In this document: positions 25,738 through 41,987 of the stretch, in pieces | Numbering within the stretch: the stretch's first letter is position 1 | How the letters are laid out: every line of letters starts with the position of its first letter | NCBI GenBank assembly: GCA_021234535.1 | Contig: CM037840.1 | Span: forward strand, 27,975,520 to 28,039,519 | Reading direction: 5' to 3' | Source of the DNA: Stichopus chloronotus | Lineage: Eukaryota > Echinodermata > Holothuroidea > Aspidochirotida > Stichopodidae | Length of the DNA: 64,000 nt | The notes under the pieces: generated by a model | The model's input: only the letters and a program-made list of their open reading frames with translations | The model's database searches: none | What the model was told of the DNA's origin: nothing | Translations under genes and position numbers: made by a program

Positions 25738-26660
25738 CGCGATGGATTGAAAAAATCACGAATAATAGTTTTCAAAAATAATAATTATACATGACATTTC
25801 GGACGAGGTCAAACAAAATGGTGCCATCCATGGCCGGGGACAGTTACTTCAATACGTCAATATCGTTTTTGGTTCCAATTCTGTCAACTGGGAGCATATT
25901 AGATACAAATGACTACAAAATCGGGAGTTTAAATCAGACCGGACCCTACCTAATCGGCGATAAAAGGAAAAAATTCAGGAATCATTATTTAAAAAAAATA
26001 ATTGCAAATCACAAATCGGACGAGGTCAAAACAAAATGGTGCCACCCATGGCCAGGGATGGTCACTGCACTATGACACAAGTGATTACGTAATCATCATA
26101 CGACATGGATTGAATTTTATCGTTTTTGGTTCCATTTCTATCAACTGGGGGCATATCAATTACAAATGACTGTAAAATCGGGAGTTTAAACTAGACCGGA
26201 CCCTACCTTATCGGCGATGGAAGGAAAAAAAATCACGAATAATTACTTCAAAAAAAATAATTACAAATGACAAATCGGACGAGGTCAAACAAAATGGTGC
26301 CGTGCATATCCGAGGACGGTCACATGTGATTACGTAATCACCACACTTCTTCGACTGAATTTTATCATTTTTAGATCGATTTCTATCAACTCGAGCCTAT
26401 CAAATACAAATGACTACCAAATCGAGAGTTTAAATTAGACCGGCGATCTAATCGGCGATGGAATGAAAAAATCAAGAATAATAATTTTTAAAAAATATAA
26501 CTAAACATGAAATTTTGGGAGAAGTCACACAAAATGGTGCCGTGCATATCCGAGGACTGTCACATGTGATTACGTAATCACCACACTTCTTGGACTGAAT
26601 TTTATCTTTTTTCGTTCGAGTTCAATCAGCACAGGGCCTGTCAGTTACAAATGACACAAA
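25738..26660 (+). repeat. Tandem array, unit about 215-260 bp, four copies
   Basis: CGGACGAGGTCAAACAAAAT recurs with changes near 25797, 26013, 26272 and 26510. Each copy is followed by ATGGTGCC and a conserved block containing GTGATTACGTAATCA, CGTTTTTGGTTCCA and AGACCGGACCCTACC. Copy lengths differ by indels. The 94-residue open frame at 25791 lies inside the repeat and is not a gene. Confidence 0.85.
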
Positions 26661-27734
26661 TCCATTAACATAATTGATTAGATATGCCCGTCTGATATGA
26701 TTTCTCTTCAATTTAATAGATCTTTTTTATAGAGCACCTCTAAAGCAATCCATGTTTTAAACGAACGTTAGGATTGTATAAAATAGCGGGCCTACATCTT
26801 CAAAAATTGAAGGGAAACACCTCCCTCTTCCCAACTGTGTCGCCACCTGTGGTGTCACAGATGGTAAATTTCCTATTTTTTTTTTTTTTTTAGAGCCAGG
26901 GGAGCAATCACCTCCCCCTCCACCCCCTTATAGATCCCCCTCTCATTGAGGTAGCAAGTCTAGTGGCAAGCAGAAGCGGTTGACAGAAAGCGTCCTGGTG
27001 ATTTTTTGACTACGGTAAAGGAATATGTACAAATGCAGAAAAAGAGTGACTGAAATCAGAAGAGCCAACGAAGACAGGAAACAGACAATGAAGATCTCCC
27101 AATCAACTGCTGAAACTATCAGCTATTGCAATAACTGCAAGGTATATGGACTACCATTACAGGATCGGACCACTATACAGCCATATTCAATAATGGTTTC
27201 AGAACTAAGACGTGCAATCATTTTACTGTACTAAATCTCCAGGCACAAATCCATTGTCTTGCAAACATGAACAAATGAAGAAACAAAAAAAAATACTCAA
27301 ATCGATGGTCGTAGCATAACCCCAGTGTATCCGTAGAAATGTTTGGAAAATTATCCTCGCTCTCCTCGAAGTCTCATAATTACATAACCTATCTAATAGA
27401 TCCCCCCCCCCCCCATGTGTTAATTTAAAGTGTGCCACATGTTATGTGAGGGCGCTGTTATTTATTCGATGACAAAAAATCGTGATGTGGTATCTACTCT
27501 CTACAGCCTTCAGAGTAAACTCTTTTCGGAGTGAAATTAGGAATGTTCGACTCGACAAAGAATCATCCTCAAGGCTATCTATTAGAGAGAACATTTAGTC
27601 TTAATTTTGGAGTCATCCTTTAATTTTGGAGTGATCCCTTATTTCACTCTTCGAAATTTTGAGAGTGGTCTCATGAGGACCTCCGAATCGGATTTTGGGA
27701 CCGGGGAAAGTATTGCCGCCGACTGGTTTTACTT

Positions 27735-27850
27735 TGAAGGTGGAGTTGTACAGACAATCGCACCGGGCCATCTCTCTTTGTTTCTTCCTCAGTGTTTCAG
27801 GGAAGAGAAAGTAGGAAAGAAGATCACTTGTCACAAAGTATGAAAAAGAG
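27735..27850 (-). repeat. Dispersed repeat, family 2, copy 1
   Basis: Its reverse complement matches 33840-33960: TTTGTGACAAGTGATCTTCT, then ACTTTCTCTTCCCTGA and, further on, GTACAACTCCACCTT. A third, weaker copy lies at 57480-57560. Confidence 0.65.
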
Positions 27851-28729
27851 CTATGCAATAATTTTTTTTTACTTTTGACTTTAGCCACCACCACATGTAA
27901 GCTCGCCATTGGTCACACTTATAAAATGTTTGCGGACTGTTGTAAAATTACAGAACCAAAAGAAATAAGGAAAGAAATACATCAGCAAAACGGACAAAGT
28001 GCTGTCAAGTCGTGGGGCCAGAATGCCAGCACTTTTTTTTTCGTTTACTTCATGGTTTCATTATTTGTTATGAAATCTACAAGACATTTTTACAGAGCAG
28101 CTGTCGAAAATGGCAAATTTTAGACATATTTGTCACAAATTAACGCCATACTGGACCAAGTAGGAGATGCCTCCTCTCACATGAGTTTAACGCCTAAACT
28201 ACTTCGTGTCATCTCCAAAATTGTGGTATTCAAATAGAGAATTTTGTCAAGTAGATCTAAGTTCGGTTATCGAGGCTATATATCGTTCAATTTGATCAGT
28301 GTCGGTTGGACTTGCGCAAATATTGACATAAGCTCATAAACGTTTAATTTGCTCTCACCTGCTTTTTATTTTTTGTAAAATAAACAATTGCATCACAAAG
28401 CAAATAAAGGAAACACCAGTTATATGAAATGTTAGCTGCATCTGTTTTTTTTTTTTAACGGTTACATGAAAATTCAAGGAAAACCATCTTTTATGATAAT
28501 TTAACAAGCGAATGTAAATGTGGAAGAAGATAAATGGAACTAGTGTCACGTGATGTCAGTCTCTTCTTGAAAAATTCCCTGCTGAAACTTTACTAGTTTA
28601 CCTTATACTCTTTTGCAGGAAGATGCCACATTAACGTTAAGAGTGGCATATCCCCCCGCTCTTTACAGGTACTCTTACGCCATAGTGAATAGGTAATATC
28701 ATAGAGGTAAAAACAACTCTATTGTAATA

Positions 28730-28830
28730 TTTTGATACCAAAGCGGTATACACATGCACGCACCACTGATGTTTACAGTGAGTGACCGTAAGCCATACAG
28801 TGAGATTTGCCGAGATTCTCGAGCAAAGAC
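28730..28830 (+). repeat. Dispersed repeat, copy 2 of the 13230 family
   Basis: ATACCAAAGCGGTATACACA, then CACTGATGTTT and AGTGAGTGACCGTAA, in the same order as at 13230-13330. Confidence 0.6.
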
Positions 28831-29425
28831 TGACGTCACATGAAATGTTAATAAGACGACCAATCACCTTTAATAGTAAAAAAAATATTGAAAAGTAACC
28901 TCCTCAAAGAATAACAAAACAAAAATCCATAAAAGCATTTTTCAGGAATTTAACTTAAAGGGATATATCAGATCTTTAAATGCACCAAAGTGGTATGTAA
29001 AAATACATTTGTTATGCATTGTTAAGTCGTTCAATGTCACCAACAAACGTCAGCAATAAGCTTCATCTACTCTAAACATGCACATAAGACGAGTTGTGAA
29101 GGATGCATCATTTGAACATTTTAAAAAGTTCTGGTGTTTTGGGGTTTTTTTAAGTTTGGGTGAACGAGTGTTCTTCTTGACAACAAACAACTGAATTTCT
29201 GTCTGTGAGAAACTATTATTTTTTTCTAAGAATGCAATCATTATGTCTTATTTTGAATAATCTATAATTCTTCGTTCGTAAACACTGCTTTTAAAAATAC
29301 GATTTTTTTTTTATTTCATTTTCATGTGGACACTTTCAGGAGTAACGTAGGATACCGGTACTGAGAGCGTATACAGAGTATAACTGAAGTAGAACAACCG
29401 AAATATTATATATATAGATTTACAA

Positions 29426-30048
29426 TTGTCCAATTTATTCAAAGACTTGTGTAATAATTGTTATACTTGTAAGGATTCTTTTACGCAAGCAACGGAACTT
29501 TCTAACATCTATGTTCCAGATGGACATATTATGGCCAGCATTGATGTAACTTCATTATTTACGAATGTCCCTTTAGCTTTTACTAGGGATATTATTCTTA
29601 ACCTTATTTACAAGGATAAGTTAATTGACACCAACATCAAACGTGCTGATATGCGTAAGTTGATCGATCTTGCCAGCTGTTCATATTTCTCTTTCAATAA
29701 TCACTTATTCAAGCAAATAGATGGTGTAGCTATGGGATCATCTCTTAGTGTATGTTTTGCCAATGTATTTGTGTGCCACCTTGAAAATTCTCTTCTGCCT
29801 AATGCAAAGTTTCATTACTATAGGCGATATGTTGATGATTCGTTCATAATTTTGCCTGAGCATGAGTTACCCAAACTTCTTGCCACTTTCAATGCTTTTC
29901 ATCCTAGCATTAAATTTACCTATGAGATTGAAAAACACGGCAAAATACCGTTTCTTGATATCAACATTAGCAGAGACGTCTCCAGTAATTCGAGTACTTC
30001 TTTAATTACATCTATATACAGAAAACCGGTATTTATTGTAATTGGAAA
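29426..30048 (+). pseudogene. Penelope-like reverse transcriptase, partial
   Basis: ASIDVTSLFTNVPL is the first RT aspartate motif, GVAMGSSLSVCFANVF matches the PLE GxxMGSPLSP motif, and YRRYVDDSF (29819-29845) carries the catalytic YVDD. KIPFLDINI and SIYRKPVF follow as in the family. There is no start Met; the open frame opens at a TTG. After YRKP the frame is lost near 30025-30031 by a small deletion, and the thumb continues in the frame of the next entry as GIYCNWKSWTPNKYK. Confidence 0.9.
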
Positions 30049-30756
30049 TCCTGGACCCCTAATAAGTACAAAACCAGTGTTATCAGAGCACTTCATTGTA
30101 GAGCTAGACGTATTTGCTCTACCGATGCACTTTTCCATAAGGAACTTCGTCATATTCGTAATTGCCTTCTTCTTAACGCTTATCCTCTTAAACTCATCAA
30201 GAGCTTTGAGAGATATACCTGTAATTTAAGATCTAGATTACTAATGGGCCCTGTCCCCTGCACTGTGGACGAGAATAAAGTCTTATCGAAATTCTATGTT
30301 AAGTTACCATACTGTGGTAATATATCTAATCAAATTGCTAGATCTATATCTAAGTCTTTCAAACGTTGCTCTAATGCAGAACTACAGATCTCTTTCAGAT
30401 GTTCTAAAATTGGTTCATTTTTCAAGGTTAAAGACAAAATTCCTGATCTTAAAAGCAGTGGTTGTATTTATCATATTCTTCATATAACTTGTAAAGATAA
30501 TTATATTGGGGAGTCCAAACTCAGGCTTTGTGATAGATTTAAAAAACATGTAAATGCTGACTATTTCAAAGAATTCAGTTCCATACACGATCACTGTAAA
30601 ACGGCATCCCATAAACTTCCAAACCCAGGTGATATTAAAGTTCTCCATGTAGAGAATGCCTGGTATAGACGCAAGATCATGGAGTCTCTTTTCATTAAGG
30701 ACTTACAACCTACCCTGGATAGAAACGTCCAGAGTTTTAATCTTCAGCTATTTTGA
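30031..30756 (+). pseudogene. Penelope-like RT thumb and GIY-YIG endonuclease
   Basis: The frame is open from about 30031, reading WKSWTPNKYKTSVIRALHCR and on through the ATG at 30244. The endonuclease signature is GCIYHI (about 30460) and NYIGES (about 30499), followed by LCDRFKKH with its Arg and YRRKIMES with its Glu. The domain looks intact. In Penelope-like elements this nuclease cuts the target during integration. Confidence 0.88.
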
Positions 30757-30951
30757 GCTGGTATTACTCACTTACTTCTGTTACAGCTGTTTTTGTAATG
30801 TACTGACTTGCATTATCAGTTTGCTATTTCGCCTTGACGATGTAAGGTGTATTCTTACGAAATATTGGCGTAATATATTTGATTCATCATGAATTTCAAA
30901 CTCATCGCTATTTTCAGTTTTATTATTAGTATATGGACCTCTCCAATCTTT

Positions 30952-34984
<4,033 letters not shown>

Positions 34985-36350
34985 TGTTAAACTGATTTCC
35001 AGTGTAATTACAAGGCAAACTGTGGTCCCCTTTCTTGAAACTTGGAGTGACATTAGCTAGTTTCCAATCTGATGGAACACTTAGCCGACATCTTGACATT
35101 TACGAAAGACGATATGAAGAGGAACAGACAAAATATCAGAACACTCCCGAAGCATGGCTGGATGAATCCCATCATCTCCTACACATTAACAAGTATTTAA
35201 CTCCTTAATTTATTGGCAACCAAGTCGTCCTACAGGAACATGTCATCAAAAGTGAACTGACAATCAACAAATGAACGAGAGCCCAAAAGGGGTGATTCCA
35301 TCGCAAAAACTGAGACAAAAGAAATCATTTATCAAGACGGTCATACCCTGATCACTGGTAACCGGGGTGCCATCATCACAAAGGAAAGGACCGACAATAT
35401 CTTTCACAATCTGTTTTCACCTGACATATGCATGTTAAGGATTAACCTTAACCTCCCTCCCGAATTTTCTTTCAAAGTTCGCCTTAGCGGTTAGTCAAAC
35501 AAGACCGTTTCTGACCAAAAAAAAGAAAAACATTCTAGAAACGATTCAACAACAAGTTAATGTTTATGATAGACCCCATAACTTTAGAAACAGCACTGGT
35601 AAGACTAACAGGCCTAAAGTTACAGGGAAGAAAACAACCTCACTCAAAGTGAATCACAAACCTCGGAATCCAAAACAAGTAGTAAACACCGAAGCAGAGT
35701 AATTATGCAATTTATCCTCAATCCTTTGAGCATCACTAATGATGCAACCCCAAAAGTCCCGAAGAGGAGCAACACTATCCTCGATTTTCTGAGATGGTGA
35801 GAAGAAAGCTCTCTTTAACATTCAAAGCAGTATCAAGCTCAAAAACAAATTTAGCACTGGAGATGAAACGATTCACAGAAACTCCCTGTCTCTTAAAATT
35901 GTCAAAATCTGTAGCATACCCAGAAGAACGCAATTTACCGTTTTTTAACAGAAAGAAATGCCTCCCTGGATATCCAGGAAGGTTTACGTCCTCTAACTTG
36001 ACATCTCCGTGGAACAGAAGTTTTCATAATGTTATTAATTTCATCAAGAAAGCAATCAAAAGATTCCACAGCATTTTTATCCACAAAAAGTTCAGCAAAT
36101 CAATCTCATTTAGAAAGTTAGAAATACCTGTAGGATCAGCACGAGGGTAATTTTGAACAATATCATTGCTCTTTGGAACAGATGTTTTACAGAGGACATC
36201 AAACACAGTTACATTATGATCATTGGCACCTACCGTACCAAAGCTCTGAACGCCACAAACCAAATTTAGGTCACTTCTCAAAACCAAATCCAAAAACATT
36301 GTCCCCCTGGTTGTGTAAAGGAACATTAGATTTGTCTTCAATATGTACTA
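34985..36350 (-). mobile_element. CR1/L2-like LINE fragment: endonuclease to start of RT
   Basis: Read on the minus strand, 36341-36024 encodes the end of an AP-type endonuclease (GTMFLDLVLRSDLNLV, GANDHNVTVFDVL, NYPRADPTGI); the usual SDH triad is NDH. RT onset lies at about 35210-34990: VGDDGIHPAML, VPSDWKLANVTPSFKKGDHS. Stops and shifts interrupt the region between, including a second RT-onset-like phrase (CNFRPVSLTS) near 35600-35640. The RT core and 3' end are absent, which is unusual because LINEs normally lose the 5' end. Confidence 0.78.
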
Positions 36351-36837
36351 TCCTACAGATGTAATTGAAGTGTTTTAATAAATTGAAATGAAATAAAACA
36401 GGAGGAAAGGGGGAGGTGAGTGGTGAGTTTTAAGTTCCAGCTGCCGCCTTCGAGGCGTTTATTGAAACTTTGAAACTTCATCGGGCATGGCTGAGTAGTC
36501 TCGAACCGTGCATACATCAAAAATAAAGTTCGCGTCTACCGCCGTGACAAATCAAAATGTCCTTATATTCCTGTGACCCTAGTTCAGGCAAAACGATCAT
36601 GACACGGACAAATATCCGATTTATCACGCAACACATGTTTTGTTGAAATTATCAATTATCTGATTAGGTCCGGATGGCAGAATTTTACCATCGGGAAGTT
36701 AACTTGCCAAACAAGGTGAACACGACATTCAATTTATTTAATTTTTATTACTGATTTGACTATTTTTATTTAATTATTATAATATGAATTATTGAACCTC
36801 TCTCAACATTGTACTGAACTTTTTACTGAACAACAAT

Positions 36838-38085
36838 TTACTGAACTTTCCCGAAGACGTTACTTCGTTCCTTGATTCTGGTCACTGTGTTGATGTGATT
36901 TATCTTGATTTTCAAAAGGTTTTTATGGAGCACCTTTGTCTAAACTCATGACGAAGCTTCATCGGTTAGGAATTAAACGTAGGTGTCCTGATTGGATTAG
37001 CTCTTGGCTTCATAGAAGGTATCAGAGAGTTGCTGCAAAAGGCAGAAATGTGCTGAGTGGAGTTCCTCAGGGTTCTGTTCTTGGTTCAGTTCTTTTCTTG
37101 ATTTTTCATCAATGACATTGATAGCTCAATCTCTTTTAGTATCAGCAAGTTTTCTGATGATACTATAAGCTTTATAGAGTCGTAGATGACTTGCATGATG
37201 CTTCTCTACTGCAAAAAAAGGTTTGGATAAATTAGCTTCTTGGTCAGCGACTCGGCCAATGTCCTTCAATGTCAGCAAATGCAAGGTATATCTCTCGGTG
37301 CGAAAAATAAAACTCACGATTGCTTCAAGAATGGTTGCAATTAGGACTTGTTTCCATGGAGAAGCGTCTTGTTTCCATGGAGAAGCATCTTGGTGTAGTG
37401 ATTTCTGGTGATTTGAAGAATTCTAAGCAGTGTGCAGCAGCTGTTGCAAGAGCAAATATGGGTAGAAACATTAGTAGATTTAGTAGTAAAGAGATTGTGT
37501 GGAATTTGTATAAACAATTGGTTAGACCCCATCTTCATTGTGCTGTTCAAGCCTGGAGTACTTTTCGCGAAAAGGATAATTTTCTCATTGAACAAGTGCA
37601 AAGAAGGGCTACTAGGCTCATTCCAGATGTTGGTGATTTTCCCTATCTCAAAAGACTGAGGATTCTCGGGAACACTTGGTCTTAGAAGGGTGAAGGGTGA
37701 CATGATTAAAGTTTTCAACTTCCTCACTGGGGGTAATGCCCAGAGCAATTGTAGCTTTTGAAAGGTTTGTACTATTTCCCGGGTTCGTTGTCACAGTAAA
37801 AACCTCGTCAAACTATGTAGACTCGGTATTAGGAAATTAGGCTTTTCCCATAGAGTTGTAAGTGAATGGAATAGTCGCAGTGAGTGAGTTGTCAGCTTCA
37901 GTTCTGTACACTATTTCAAAGTTAATATCGACAAGTTTTTCTAAGATTCTGGTAGAATTTAATTGTTCCTTGTGTCTTCGTGGTTTGGATATGCTACTTA
38001 CCTGTACTTAAATTTGGGCCGGTTTCTTTAGGGCATTTATGGGGCATTTGGCCCTCCTTTGCCCCTTAACTTGTCATGTTATGTT
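36838..38085 (+). mobile_element. CR1-like LINE fragment A, RT domain to 3' tail
   Basis: Decayed RT with recognisable blocks in shifting frames: DVIYLDFQKVF (36890-36930), [13 protein letters not shown] (about 37060), KFSDDT carrying the catalytic Asp pair (about 37145), EKHLGVVIS, LYKQLVRPHLHCAVQAWS and EQVQRRATRLIP (up to 37620). A 3' UTR ends near 38085 with TCATGTTATGTTA, a short terminal repeat. It is 5'-truncated and has several frameshifts. Confidence 0.82.
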
Positions 38086-39575
38086 AACCTTCTGGAATTC
38101 TTGGAAAGCCTTCGACAAGGTCCCTTATAGTCATTATTACCTAAGTTGCAAAGTCTGGGTATTGATTAGTTTAGTGATCGTAAACATAGAGTAGTCTTTA
38201 GTGGCTACACTTCTGATTAGGAAAAGGATTCTAGTGTGCCTCAGGGTTCGGTTCTTGGTCCTTTTTTACTTCTGGCATATATTAATGATATGGACGACAC
38301 TGTTAGTTCTTCGGTTAAGAAATTTGCAGATGATACAAAAATATACTCTGATTTTTTATTCTAAACATGATACTGTTCAAAGTGATCTTGATAAAATTTG
38401 CAAATGGTCCAAGATTGACAAAGGCTGTTCAACGTAGACAAAGGTAAAGTAATGCATGTTGGTCATGGGAATCCTAAGATTAAGTCGGTGGTATCTCGGT
38501 GGTATTAATTTACAGGAAGTCCAAGTTTGAAAAAAGATCTTGGCATTTTGGTAGATTCTTCTACTAAATCCTCTAACCAGTTTGCAGAAGTGCTAGGAAA
38601 GGGAACCAAATTGTAGGTATGATTAGGTGGAATTTCAAATTCCTTCATAAGGACATTGTTATGAGGCTCTATACAAGCAGTTGGTTAGGCCCATCTATGG
38701 TATGGTGCACAGGCTTGGAATCCCCATTTATCATAGCAAATTTATTTTGGAAAAAGTTCAGAAAAGAGCCACTAGGCTTAGGTCAATGAAAGTTGTACGT
38801 ATAGTCTATGATCCGTCTTTGATTAAAAGCAATCAATCTTACATCATTTGCGCTTAGACGACTGCGGGTGATCTGCTTCTAGTTCGAAATTGTGTAACGT
38901 GGGCCGAGTTGGTCTCGGGAAACGAGAAGACAGAATAAATCCAACAACGCACAACAATTTTAATGTGCAGAGGGAATGCATTTATTTTGCGTGCCTCTCC
39001 AGTCGCCGACCAAATCCAGACTCAACGAAATACAACGAAGTACAGCTTACCACTTAACCAAGACAAGCATAACTCATTAACATAACAAATACAAACTTTT
39101 AGCACAACAAGATACAAGCATGCTCCAACACAGGTGGAGCACAAATCAACAGCTGACAACATAACTCAAGATAATACAACTAAATTCAAGCAACAATACA
39201 CATACAAATTACTTCCTTACAATTGTTCATGGTGTCTAAAATTTCAATAAGTTTTTAATGATTTTTTTTTCAGTGTTCTAATTGAAGGATGTTTCGTGGT
39301 CACAGATTTAAGCTCCAAATGTATAGGCTGGATGTTAGTATTTTTTTTTGGCAAAGAGTTGCGGATGAATGGATTGGCCTGCCAGAGTCTGTTGTGATGT
39401 CCAAGAGTGCTGATGCCTTTTAGAATGCATTTGAAAAATATTTTCCGCAGTGTGCACGTGGTAGATGTTGATTGTTATTGTTTTGAGTTTGTGGATGTCT
39501 ACTCTGTCAGGGTCTCTTTATGAGCACATTGTCCTTTCTGAACCTTTACTTACTAAACTAAACTAAACTGAAAAA
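38086..39575 (+). mobile_element. CR1-like LINE fragment B, interrupted by a solo LTR
   Basis: A second RT fragment directly follows fragment A. It reads VPQGSVLGP (about 38240), [12 protein letters not shown] (about 38315), KDLGILVDSSTKSS, RLYKQLVRPIYG and LEKVQKRATRL (38770). The C-terminus (FKLQMYRLDVS) resumes at about 39310 after the solo LTR. The element ends in a TAAAC tandem repeat (39551-39569). It differs from fragment A in sequence and in terminal repeat, so the two are separate insertions. Confidence 0.8.
38893..39221 (-). mobile_element. Solo LTR, 329 bp, inside LINE fragment B
   Basis: It begins TGTAAC and ends CTTACA (TG..CA with a TGTAA/TTACA inverted repeat) and is flanked by ATTG on both sides (38889-38892 and 39222-39225), a 4-bp target duplication. 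Removing it restores the LINE reading CGAA-ATTG-TTCATGG. No internal region is present, so it arose by LTR-LTR recombination. Orientation is inferred from 25363-25394, where the same 18-bp end is followed by a primer-binding-site-like sequence; that makes this copy minus-strand. Confidence 0.85.
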
Positions 39576-39581
39576 TATGAC

Positions 39582-39789
39582 CAGGCCCGTATGCAGCTTT
39601 TTCAGGGGGGGGGGGTCGATTTTACCACAAGTGGAACATTTTCCCGAATGAACAATGACAAACTTAAAACTCATTATATATATGTTGCTAACGTAGGCCT
39701 ACTGTCATAGGCTGAGGGGAACTCCAGATTTTGGGGGCGGGTTCGTCCGAACCCCCTGAACCCCCCCCCCCCCTCCTGGATACGGGCTG
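39582..39789. mobile_element. Short non-autonomous DNA transposon (MITE), 208 bp
   Basis: Left end CAGGCCCGTATGCAG and right end CTGGATACGGGCTG form an imperfect terminal inverted repeat that begins CAG and ends CTG. ATGAC occurs directly outside both ends (39577-39581 and 39790-39794). A G run lies just inside the left end and a C run just inside the right end. There is no coding capacity. Superfamily is not assigned, because a 5-bp duplication does not fit the 8 bp of hAT. Confidence 0.75.
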
Positions 39790-40019
39790 ATGACGGAGTG
39801 TGTACACTTACGAGGTTTCACCATACAAATCGATTCCAATGGTGTTGTGATATGTTGTTGCACTCTCATGTATTTACTTCAATTCAGTCAAAAGTCACCG
39901 AATTTGAAATACTTTGTGCTATTGATGGCAGTGAAAGGTAGGCCTAACCATATAGCTAAGTTACTAAGAGAACTTACATGCTGCAATCGAGCAGAGATGC
40001 CGTCGTAACAACTCAAATC

Positions 40020-40870
40020 CGTTGAAGCTAGCGAACAATAGCTGCGAACGAGAACGGCAAGGTTAACAATTTCATCATTACGGAAGTTCGTAATTGCCAT
40101 TCTATCAGTTAATCGTGGAATACTGCAAATGTATAAAAAGAGATTTTGGCGACCAACAGGAATTTCAACACCAGTCTTGGCTAACAAATCCACATTGTAA
40201 CTCGATATAATGAGGCACTGGTTATAGGGGGCACCACCCACTATCACCCCACAGACTGTAACCTGGGGGGGTGGGGGAATTGTCGCGGAAAAAGACATTC
40301 AATCCGAACCTCAGAACTAATGCAACATTTCTGACTTTCAACACAACTTTTGGCTAACAAATCAACATGGTAACGCAATATAATTGGGGTGCTGATTCTA
40401 CGAGGAACCATTCACTATCATCCCACAGGCTGTAACCTTGGGGGAAATTGCCGAAGAAAAAGATATTCAACCTCAAACTCAGAACATAATGCAACACTTC
40501 TGACTTTCAAAACAACTTTTGAATTTGGTCGAGAAAAAGATATTCAACCGCAAACTCAGTACATATTGCAACATATCTGATTTTCAGCACAACTTTTGGC
40601 TACCAAATCAACGTTCTATGGTACCATAACAGGAGTGTTAGTTGTAGCCCCCCCCCCCCCCCCACTGTCACCCGACAGGCAGTGACGTTGGGGGGAAATT
40701 GTCGAGAGGAAAGATATTCAACCCCAAACAAAACAACATAAAGCGACCAATCTGATTTTCAACAGAACTTTTAGCTGACAAATCAACATTGTAACGCCAA
40801 ATAATCGGGGTGCTAGTTGTAGGGGGCACTACCAACTACCATCTCAAAGGCCGTCATATTTGGGGAACCA
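40020..40870 (+). repeat. Satellite array, left arm of an inverted pair
   Basis: Four to five units of about 170-190 bp. Each begins with a form of TTTCAACACAACTTTTGGCT and AACAAATCAACATTGTAACG, then ACTATCATCCCACAGGCTGT, AACCTTGGGG and AAATTG. Unit starts lie near 40160, 40338, 40580 and 40758, with a shortened one near 40508. A C or G run sits at the same place in several units. Flank GAAGCTAGCGAACAAT (40024) recurs inverted at 44893. Confidence 0.82.
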
Positions 40871-40872
40871 AA

Positions 40873-41005
40873 GACCACTCCACGTGTCAAACAATTCCCA
40901 GCTGGATTTTAGAGTGACCATTTTACAAGTCAAACCTTTGGTAGATCCTTTCGGCTAGAGCCTAGTGTAACCATTTAGCATCACAATAAATTAGATAGAC
41001 AAAAA
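40873..41005 (+). repeat. Block duplicated at 41988-42125
   Basis: ACTCCACGTGTCAAACAA, CATTTTACAAGTCAAACC and GGTAGATCCTTTCGGCTAGA occur in the same order in the block starting near 41990. The copies are about 1.1 kb apart in direct orientation. Confidence 0.8.
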
Positions 41006-41987
41006 GTCTACAGTACTGTATGTGATGTAGTTAAATAAGTTTTTTTTTTCATCTAGCACAGTACGAAGAATTTAGAAGTTTAATGCTTAAACATCTGCAA
41101 TAGTTTACTCACTTGTGTACTGCATGGAGAATCCTGGTTAAATATTTCATCCATAAATGCGTTGTAGTGAGTAGGCTATGTCCAATTAAATAAAAGTTAA
41201 GTCCCTGAAATCGCACGGCAGAATTCACCAAGTAATCAATCAAAAGCTGACAAACCGTTTCTCCTTGCCAAAGAAAAAAAAATGTGGCCACCCACACTTT
41301 CCTTTGTTCTCTTAGTTTGACAGTATTTCAAGAATTTAAACTCCTCTCCCAGGGATACTGAACCACTAATCTCTCTGTGTCCGTCACAGCTCTGTAGTTA
41401 TTTTTGTAGCTTTGAGACTCGCTGTTAAACAGTAGCGTATTAAATATAACGATAAGCCTTAATTTACTTGAAGCAAGGCTGTCTGACCAAGCTTAACATA
41501 CCATATACTGTACCAGCTGAGATGTTCTAGTTGCAAAAAGCTTCAACAACCGCCTTTTCAGGTCCTAGAATTCTCGCCGTATTAAAAAGTATGGATATAT
41601 GTTTACCCCGAAAGCACTGCATATCTCTTATTAAGGATGTACAGTAGCTTTCCTTTCCTGAGAGTAGAGTTAGAGCAATGGCGTTGATAATTAAACTTTC
41701 TCTCGTTTTCCTTGATGAAATAGTCGGCTGTTAAACTTCCCGCCTTCTTGTATCTTGATATGAGCGGCAAACGTCAGTGTCTGATTCATCTGCACTTTGC
41801 TAGAGTGTCCGTGTTCTGGGTGCAGTTTTACTAAATATGATATATATGTTAACACTAAATTTGATCTGCTTAATAGATCAAATACTTTGCCTATCATTTT
41901 ACGCTGGAATTTCCTGATACCAGTTCACATTATTATGAATTGGATTGAAAAATTGAATAGAAACTTTCTGCTAAATTTCATACTAAC
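41006..41987. other. Unassigned sequence between the two duplicated blocks
   Basis: About 1 kb of AT-rich sequence with small open frames on both strands and no recognisable content. Confidence 0.35.

Larger units (their letters stand above)
26661..29404. other. Intergenic, repeats only
   Basis: Holds poly-T and C-rich runs near 26880-26940 and 27402-27415, and the dispersed repeats at 27735-27850 and 28730-28830. No host gene is recognised; the open frame at 27875-28123 has no known content. Confidence 0.4.

Noticed and set aside
25791..26075. 94-codon frame (MTFRTRSNKMVPSM)
   Set aside because: It lies wholly in the tandem array at 25738-26660 and is not conserved as an open frame in the other units.
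25738..26660. Possible CRISPR-like array
   Set aside because: The unit is about 240 bases with diverged copies and no short identical direct repeats; the genome is eukaryotic.
35794..36150. 118-codon plus-strand frame
   Set aside because: It is antisense to the minus-strand LINE endonuclease/RT fragment.
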